Origin: Pithys albifrons albifrons
Taxonomy: Eukaryota; Chordata; Aves; Passeriformes; Thamnophilidae
Assembly: GCF_047495875.1 (NCBI RefSeq)
Contig: NC_092497.1
Coordinates: 8,578,688-8,642,687, forward strand
Direction of reading: 5' to 3'
Length of the DNA stretch: 64,000 bases
The notes under the pieces were generated by a model. The model was not told the DNA's origin. It ran no database searches and worked only from the letters and a program-made list of their open reading frames with translations. The stretch's first letter is position 1; every line of letters begins with the position of its first letter. The position numbers and the translations under genes are program-made. This document shows, piece after piece, positions 58,883 to 64,000 of the stretch.

Positions 58883-59551
58883 TTATCGGTGAATGATTGA
58901 TTGTCCACTGATACGGTGAATAGGGGTGGCGCTCCCAGGAGAAGAGCCCAAAGAGCAATAACATGTGCTCTCAAGGAACCAGCTCCTTGGAAGCTCAGGG
59001 ATGGCTCCTCCCGGTCCCAACCCGGCGACGATTCCCCAAAGGAAGAGGTCCACACGAGTCGAGAGTCCACGAAGAGAAGCGAAGTTTATTGGGGTGCCCG
59101 GACTTATATAGGGGAGCATGGGATTTTCCAGAACATGGGCGGAGTAAGGGGAGGAGATAGGGAGGAGCAATACATCTCATTGGGGGGCATGCAAATTAGG
59201 GGGAGGAACGAGGGGAGAACCAATAGGAGAACATAACCATGTAAGGGAAATGGTGCACTTCACCAACCAGAGACCAGTCAGAATAGGGTTGGTGCGAAAA
59301 TGCCCTGAGGGTCTGTGGGAAGGAGAAACCTGGACAGGGATGACTAAGGGAAAAAAGACAAGGGTAGCCATCTTAGGGTATATAACAATCAAACTGGGGA
59401 AATGTCCAAGTAACTCCTAAAGCCCCCATGGTCCTTATCGAGCTTCTTTTGAGGTTTTCCTGGTTCTTGAACTTCTGCGTCTTCATCCACCCAGCGCTTG
59501 TAATACTTTTGCCATTTAATAAAGTCTTCATCCACTAGGTTTCCTCTGACA
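58883..59551 (-). repeat. ERVK-like 5' LTR
   Basis: 669 bp. On the minus strand it starts TGTCAGAGG and ends CACCGATAA, so the usual CA end is not present. It has a TATA box CTATATAAG (59103-59111) and AATAAA (59085-59090) only 12 bases further on, implying a very short R or a poly(A) signal close to the start site. It differs from the other LTR at about 21 positions by eye, with no length change. Confidence 0.93.
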
Positions 59552-59876
59552 CCCAGTATATAAAGTGGGTGAAAGAGGGGCATGGGAGGACATCTGGAGT
59601 GTGGAGATTTGTCTTCCCAGGTCACCATTACATGTGATGGGGCCCTGTTTTCCTGGAGATATGTGAACTCATGTCTGCCCATGGGAAGCAGTGAATTAAT
59701 TCCTTGTGTTGCTTTGCTTGTCTACATGACTTTTGCTTTCCCCATGAAACTGTCTTTATCTCAACCCACGAGTTTTCTCATTTTTATGCTCCCAATCCTC
59801 TCTCCCAATCCCGCTGAGGGGGAGTGAGTCAGCAGCTGTGTGGGGCTTGGTTGCTGGCTGGGGTTAAACCACAGCA
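59552..59876 (+). mobile_element. outer solo LTR, 3' part (split)
   Basis: It resumes with the CCCAG target duplication and TATATAAAG (59557-59565), the TATA box of this LTR family, and continues through 'gtctttatctcaacccacgag' to 'ggggttaaaccacagca', the family's CA end. Together with 54348-54606 it makes a complete plus-strand LTR of about 580 bp. Confidence 0.9.
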
Positions 59877-60035
59877 ACCTGTCAGAGATGTGGTGGATTC
59901 CCTGGAAGTCCCTGGAAACATTCAAGGCCAGGTTGAACAGGGCTCTGAGCAACCAGCTCTAGTTGAGGATGGCCCTGATCATTGCAGGGGATTGGACCTG
60001 CTGACCCTTAAAGGTCGCTCCTGACCCAAAGGTGT
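59877..60035 (+). mobile_element. CR1 LINE, right part (split and deleted)
   Basis: CR1 sequence resumes with 'acctgtcagag' and then jumps to the 3' part, 'tgtggtggattccctgg', 'acattcaaggccaggttgaac' and 'gagcaaccagctctagttgagg'. About 300 bases of the usual CR1 are missing between the two. The repeated 'cagag' at the junction suggests a short-homology deletion. No terminal octamers are kept. Confidence 0.8.
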
Positions 60036-60102
60036 CACGTGAAAGGGAGGAGGGAGACAGAAATACAAAGATTTCTAGTCTTACCTGTATTAATTAAAAG
60101 TT

Positions 60103-60355
60103 ATTAGCTATAAGCGCTTCCAGACAATCAGATCCTTATGTACCCCAACATTGTCTGTCTTTTAACTGACAGCCCACAGGTTGGAAGGGGTTCCATCCTC
60201 TGATATGAAGCCACACTTCAGCCAGAGAGAAATATTAGCAATAAGCACCTCCAGGAAAATTAGAGCCTTATGAACCCAGCACTGCCTGCTGAACTAGGAC
60301 AGAACACAAGCTGGAAGGTTTTCTAACCCCTGATATGAGGACCACACTTAATAGC
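60103..60355. repeat. diverged tandem duplication, 131-bp period
   Basis: Unit A (60103-60225) and unit B (60234-60355) align along their whole length: both start 'attagc(t/a)ataagc', share 'ccttatg' with 'ccca' near the middle, and end with 'tgatatga(a/g)g' and 'ccacactt'. The units are clearly diverged, so the duplication is old. Unit B contains a 17-base match (60285-60301) to the end of the solo LTR at 56368-56384. Confidence 0.75.
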
Positions 60356-60410
60356 TAGAAAAGAACTTTTCTCACGATAGCTCCCAAAATAACATTTATT
60401 AATACAAATA

Positions 60411-61400
60411 TGTGACAGTTATTGTGGGTTCTGCTTTGCCAGTGATAACGTTCAGCTGCAAGATTGTATTTAATTGATAATAAAAGACCCCAAAAGAAAA
60501 CAGCACAAAAAACATTCTACAAACACACCAAACTCAAGTTACAATACAGCAATGTATCCCATTTTCACAACAGTTAGAAACTAGCAACAAAGAACCACTA
60601 ACCAGAAGCACAGCCACCTAAAACACTTATGTAGACACTCTCTCAATAACATAGGACAATAAAATATCTTGCACACCACTCTCTTTGTAACACAAAACAA
60701 AAAGAAAGAACAGAGCTGCTTTTCATCAACACACATGTTGTAAAAGAAACTGCACATTGAAAGTAAATCAAGTTACTGTAGCTGCAAAACAGAGCTGGTC
60801 TTATAAAGTAAGAATAGCAAAAAGCAATAACCAATATAAATTAGCAAAGTGGGAATCAAGTTACTGTTATTAGTATTAAGGCACCAAAACACATTTAGTA
60901 AAGGAAATGCTTATAAGTAAGAATCAAAGTAGCTGTTAGCATAAGATGTAAGATAGAATGTATAAAGGAAGAAAGTAAAGTTAAGAAAGTAAAGTTAGAA
61001 AAAATAGAAAGCACATGGTCTCACCCCGACATTGTTCCAGGAGGAGGAGGAGACAGGACAAGCTGCAGCAGTTACCCTCACAGAGACACTGGCATTTTTC
61101 CCTCTGCTGGAGTTTAAACTCCACACACTTTTTATACCTTTTTTTTCATGTGCTTTTGTGTGGCTAAAAGTCAATCCATTGGGGGGGTGATGGTGATGCA
61201 GATGCCTGAGGCAAGGTTGCTCCTAGAGCAGTCATAGAAGATATCTCAAAGGGAGGCCATGTCATTCCTTAAACAACACTCCACCCTATGTTAATCTTAT
61301 CAGTTTGAAAGCTTTTGTCCTCTGCTGGAGCACCCCTCCAGGGGCTGAGGCATCTTCCTCAACCTAAGAAGCCTTATCAGAGGGGCCATCACCCCACAAA
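60411..61400 (-). mobile_element. possible LTR-like element
   Basis: Read on the minus strand: a TATAAAAA box near 61127-61135, then a long T-rich tract with an ATTAAA near 60470, ending ...CTGTCACA at 60411. That is the order of an LTR promoter and poly(A) region. I found no partner LTR or clear target duplication, and the right limit is unknown. There are no useful open frames. Confidence 0.3.
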
Positions 61401-61794
61401 AGGGTTCTGTGATTTCATGACTCAGTAAGTGAGAAGACTTTTATCCTGTCTTGCCAAGCTTTTGGAAATACCTCCAAGGATGAGAACAGCCAGGAGCCTC
61501 ATGGGCTCTTGTTTTCCAAGAGCCTCAGATAACATATTACTCAAATGGCTTCTATTATTTATTAATCATCACAATATGAAGAGTAACAGTGGGTTATTTT
61601 CATTGTGCTCTGTTAGCAGATCTTTTGACAGGTTTTGCAGATTTTTAAATAGCAAGCAGATGTGAAAGAAGCATCTATGTACATATATTTCATATAAATG
61701 TGAAAGGCGTGATGTGGGTGACTAAAAAAAAAGGAAGGTAGGGCAGTAGAGTCAATGGGACAGTATTTTTCACATATATTGAAAGAATACCTTC

Positions 61795-64000
61795 TCCAGG
61801 GACAACCCCTTGTCGCGGGGGAGAAGCTTCGTGCCCTCATGAGGTTGAGAGCTATGCTGGCGGTGGTTTGTGCCACTGGTAGGGTCTCCCATGCCCGACA
61901 GGTCTGAGCTGAAGGGTCAGACAAAGTGTGTCCACGGGCAGGATGGGCTCACTAGCCGTCTGGCAACCATCCTTGGAGAAGGACAACTTCAACCCCAAAC
62001 CCGGGCTGATGGAGCTCGCTTAGCTCTCTATGGCCATCCATCTAAGAGAAGGATACTCTAACCAAACCTATGTCCTGAGGTATTCACTGTCACCGTCCAA
62101 GCTCACTAGGCCGTGGCAGATGAACCTTAGGAGTAAAGGGTGCGGCCAGTTCTGCGCACACTGTGCTTCACGTAAAAAATCCATTGCTCAGGCTTGAAGG
62201 GTTCACCCACATTGCAAAGCCCTGTAGTGACAGGTGAGGGTCGTAAACGGCAGGTGATAGGAAGCAGCTGGAAGCCGCAGCTCCAACCCTTGCATGCAGG
62301 CGGTTCAGGATATTGGTCATTAGAGACTTAACCCTGAAGATGACAGTCTCTTGAGGCAGCATTCTGAACGACCAAGCAGCCTTTTCTAAGGACACCACTG
62401 CATGTTCCACACGGAGAGGGGCCTAGCAAAGCTGGCCTAAACAAAGCTCATCTCCACACCCGGCTGGATAACCGCGGCCAACCGGCATCTTCCATGCGGT
62501 CAAACAAGAACAAAGAGATTTCAAAGGCATACACCTGCCTCCAAAGGTGTGCTCAAACTAACACTCGCATGTTGGAACTTCAGAACCATGCTTGATACTG
62601 GGGATAGTGGACGTCCTGAGTGTTGTTCTGCTCTAATTGCCCATGAACAGTCATGACTCAACATCGACATTGCTGCTCTCAGTGAAGTCTTCATGAGGAA
62701 GGCAGCCTTAAAGAACATGGTGCCAGCTACGCACTCTACTGGTCAGGCAAACCCAAAACTGAAAGACACCTTTCAGGAGTTGGCTTCATGATTAAAAACT
62801 CCATTGCCTCCAAACTTGAAAATCTGCCGACAGGTCATTCCGATCGCATTATGTCCTTACGCCTTCCACTACACAACAAGCAACATGTTGTTCTTTTCAG
62901 CGTATATGCCCCAACTCTCCAAGCTGACCCAGCAGAAAAAGACAAATTCTACACAGACCTGCACCGCCTCACCCAAAATGTTCCTGCAGACGATAAAATC
63001 ATAATCCTTGGTGATTTCAATGCCAGAGTAGGTAAGAATTCTGAAGCCTGGAAAGGAGTCCTGGGCAAGCACGGCGTTGGAAACTGCAACGACAATGGAC
63101 ACCTCCTGCTAGAGTTTTGTGCAGAACGGCAGCTCACCATCACCAACACTATCTTTCAACAGAAAGACAGCCTGAAGACAACCTGGATGCATCCTCGATC
63201 CAAACACTGGCACCTCATTGACTATATCTTAGTGCAACAGAGAAATGTCAGTGATGTTCGTCATACTCGAGTGATGCCCAGTGCAGAATATCAAACAGAC
63301 CACTGCCTCGTGCACTGCAAACTTAACCTCCACTTCAAGCCCAAACCTAAGAGAGGCGGCATTCCAAGGAGGAGGCTCCAAGTCAGCAATCTTCAAACAG
63401 CCACAGTGAGAGACAGTTTTCAGGTAAACCTTCAAACTAGACTTAAAGATAATCCCATAGATCCCTCTCCTGAAGCACTTTGGCAACATATTAAAAATTG
63501 CATCCTGCAGTCCTCTGAAGAGTCCCTAGGGTTCTCCTCCAAGAAAAACAAAGACTGGTTTGATGAAAACAATCAAGAGATTCAGGAATTGTTGAAGAAG
63601 AAGAGAACTGCTCACCAAGCACACCTTGCTCAGCCATCTTGCCATGTAAGAAAAGCTGCCTTTGGTCTTGCATGCAGTAAGCTCCAACAGAAACTTTGAG
63701 ATATCCAGAACAAATGCTGGCTCAACCTAGCAGAAAAGACACAACTATGCGCAGATTTGGGTGACCAAAGAGGATTCTATGAGGCCCTGAAAGCAGTGTA
63801 TGGACCCACACACCAGGTTCAAAGCCCCCTACTCAGTGCAGATGGTCAAATGCTTCTCACAGATAAACTTCCAACCTGAACTGATGGTCTGAGCACTTTC
63901 AGACTCTCTTCAGTGCCAACTGTGTAGTCCAAGGCTCAGCAATTCAGCTCATTACACAACAACGGGTGAAAAATTAATTGGATGCAACCCCTACTATGGG
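61795..64000 (+). mobile_element. RTE/CFDP2-like non-LTR retrotransposon, truncated by window end
   Basis: From about 61795 the sequence becomes CpG-richer and holds a long 5' leader followed by an APE-type endonuclease frame and the linker towards reverse transcriptase, which lies beyond the window. Endonuclease signatures and the linker resemble proteins annotated in vertebrates as 'craniofacial development protein 2-like' that derive from RTE-type LINEs. It is decayed: a TGA in the N-terminal part (about 62656), a frameshift near 62690, a TGA at 63698-63700 and further stops after 63880. The exact clade and the 5' end are uncertain. Confidence 0.8.
62788..63699 (+). pseudogene. LINE endonuclease (EEP/APE domain) fragment
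   Basis: 303 open codons. Residues 75-82 are GDFNARVG, the Mg-binding core of endonuclease/exonuclease/phosphatase enzymes; Asp171-His172 in QTDHCLV is the catalytic Asp-His motif, preceded by HWHLIDYILV. The stretch from about residue 255 (NKDWFDENNQEIQELL) is the linker towards reverse transcriptase. The true frame starts further upstream, beyond a frameshift near 62690, and homologous sequence continues after the TGA at 63698 (EALKAVYGPTHQVQSPL). The enzyme would cut host DNA to prime reverse transcription; this copy is broken. Confidence 0.88.

Larger units (their letters stand above)
54607..59551 (-). mobile_element. ERVK-like provirus, internally deleted
   Basis: A minus-strand proviral structure with two 669-bp LTRs, a primer-binding site, gag remnants, a polypurine tract and a 5-bp CCCAG target duplication. 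The internal part recognisable as retroviral is only gag; protease, polymerase and envelope regions were not found, and the rest of the interior is AT-rich with no open frames of note. It is therefore either a heavily deleted copy or a non-autonomous family. The betaretrovirus-like (class II) placement rests on the Lys-type primer site and the gag style. It is broken and cannot make its own enzymes. Confidence 0.9.

Noticed and set aside
1..64000. CRISPR arrays, bacterial operons, tRNA or rRNA genes
   Set aside because: The window is vertebrate nuclear DNA; no regular spacer arrays and no recognisable tRNA or rRNA sequence were seen.

Overview
The window is vertebrate nuclear DNA from a bird, most likely a songbird or another neoavian. 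The evidence is the large number of CR1 LINE 3' ends, several LTR families typical of avian endogenous retroviruses, GT-AG introns of 70 bases to 8 kb, and one conserved gene with a CpG-island promoter.

The only confident host protein-coding gene is NOL6 (nucleolar protein 6, Nrap, the vertebrate counterpart of yeast Utp22). It lies on the minus strand from its ATG at 46172 to its stop at 19267. I traced 26 coding exons; every junction keeps GT-AG and frame, and they add up to 1130 codons plus stop. The promoter is a TATA-less CpG island (about 45.8-46.45 kb) with CCAAT, GC-box, ATF/CRE-like, ETS-like and YY1-like motifs. Intron 24 (20758-28878) is 8.1 kb, far longer than the others.

1-19 kb, downstream of NOL6, shows no recognisable gene. 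It holds three CR1 remnants (1.5, 15.9 and 18.4 kb), an LTR with internal GGAGCAG-type repeats (8.7-9.5 kb), a possible second LTR remnant (5.2-5.6 kb) and a 42-bp minisatellite (13.1 kb). 46.6-54 kb is also without a recognisable gene, apart from one unexplained 258-codon open frame.

54-60 kb is a nested pile of transposable elements. A CR1 was hit by an LTR element that is now a solo LTR; this was split by an ERVK-like provirus on the minus strand (two 669-bp LTRs, 5-bp target duplication CCCAG, only gag recognisable); and the provirus was itself hit by an element that left a 630-bp solo LTR (5-bp target duplication CCATC). 60-61.4 kb contains LTR-like DNA with a 131-bp-period tandem duplication. 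From about 61.8 kb to the right edge runs a decayed, plus-strand non-LTR retrotransposon with an APE endonuclease of the RTE/CFDP2-like kind, which is uncommon in birds.
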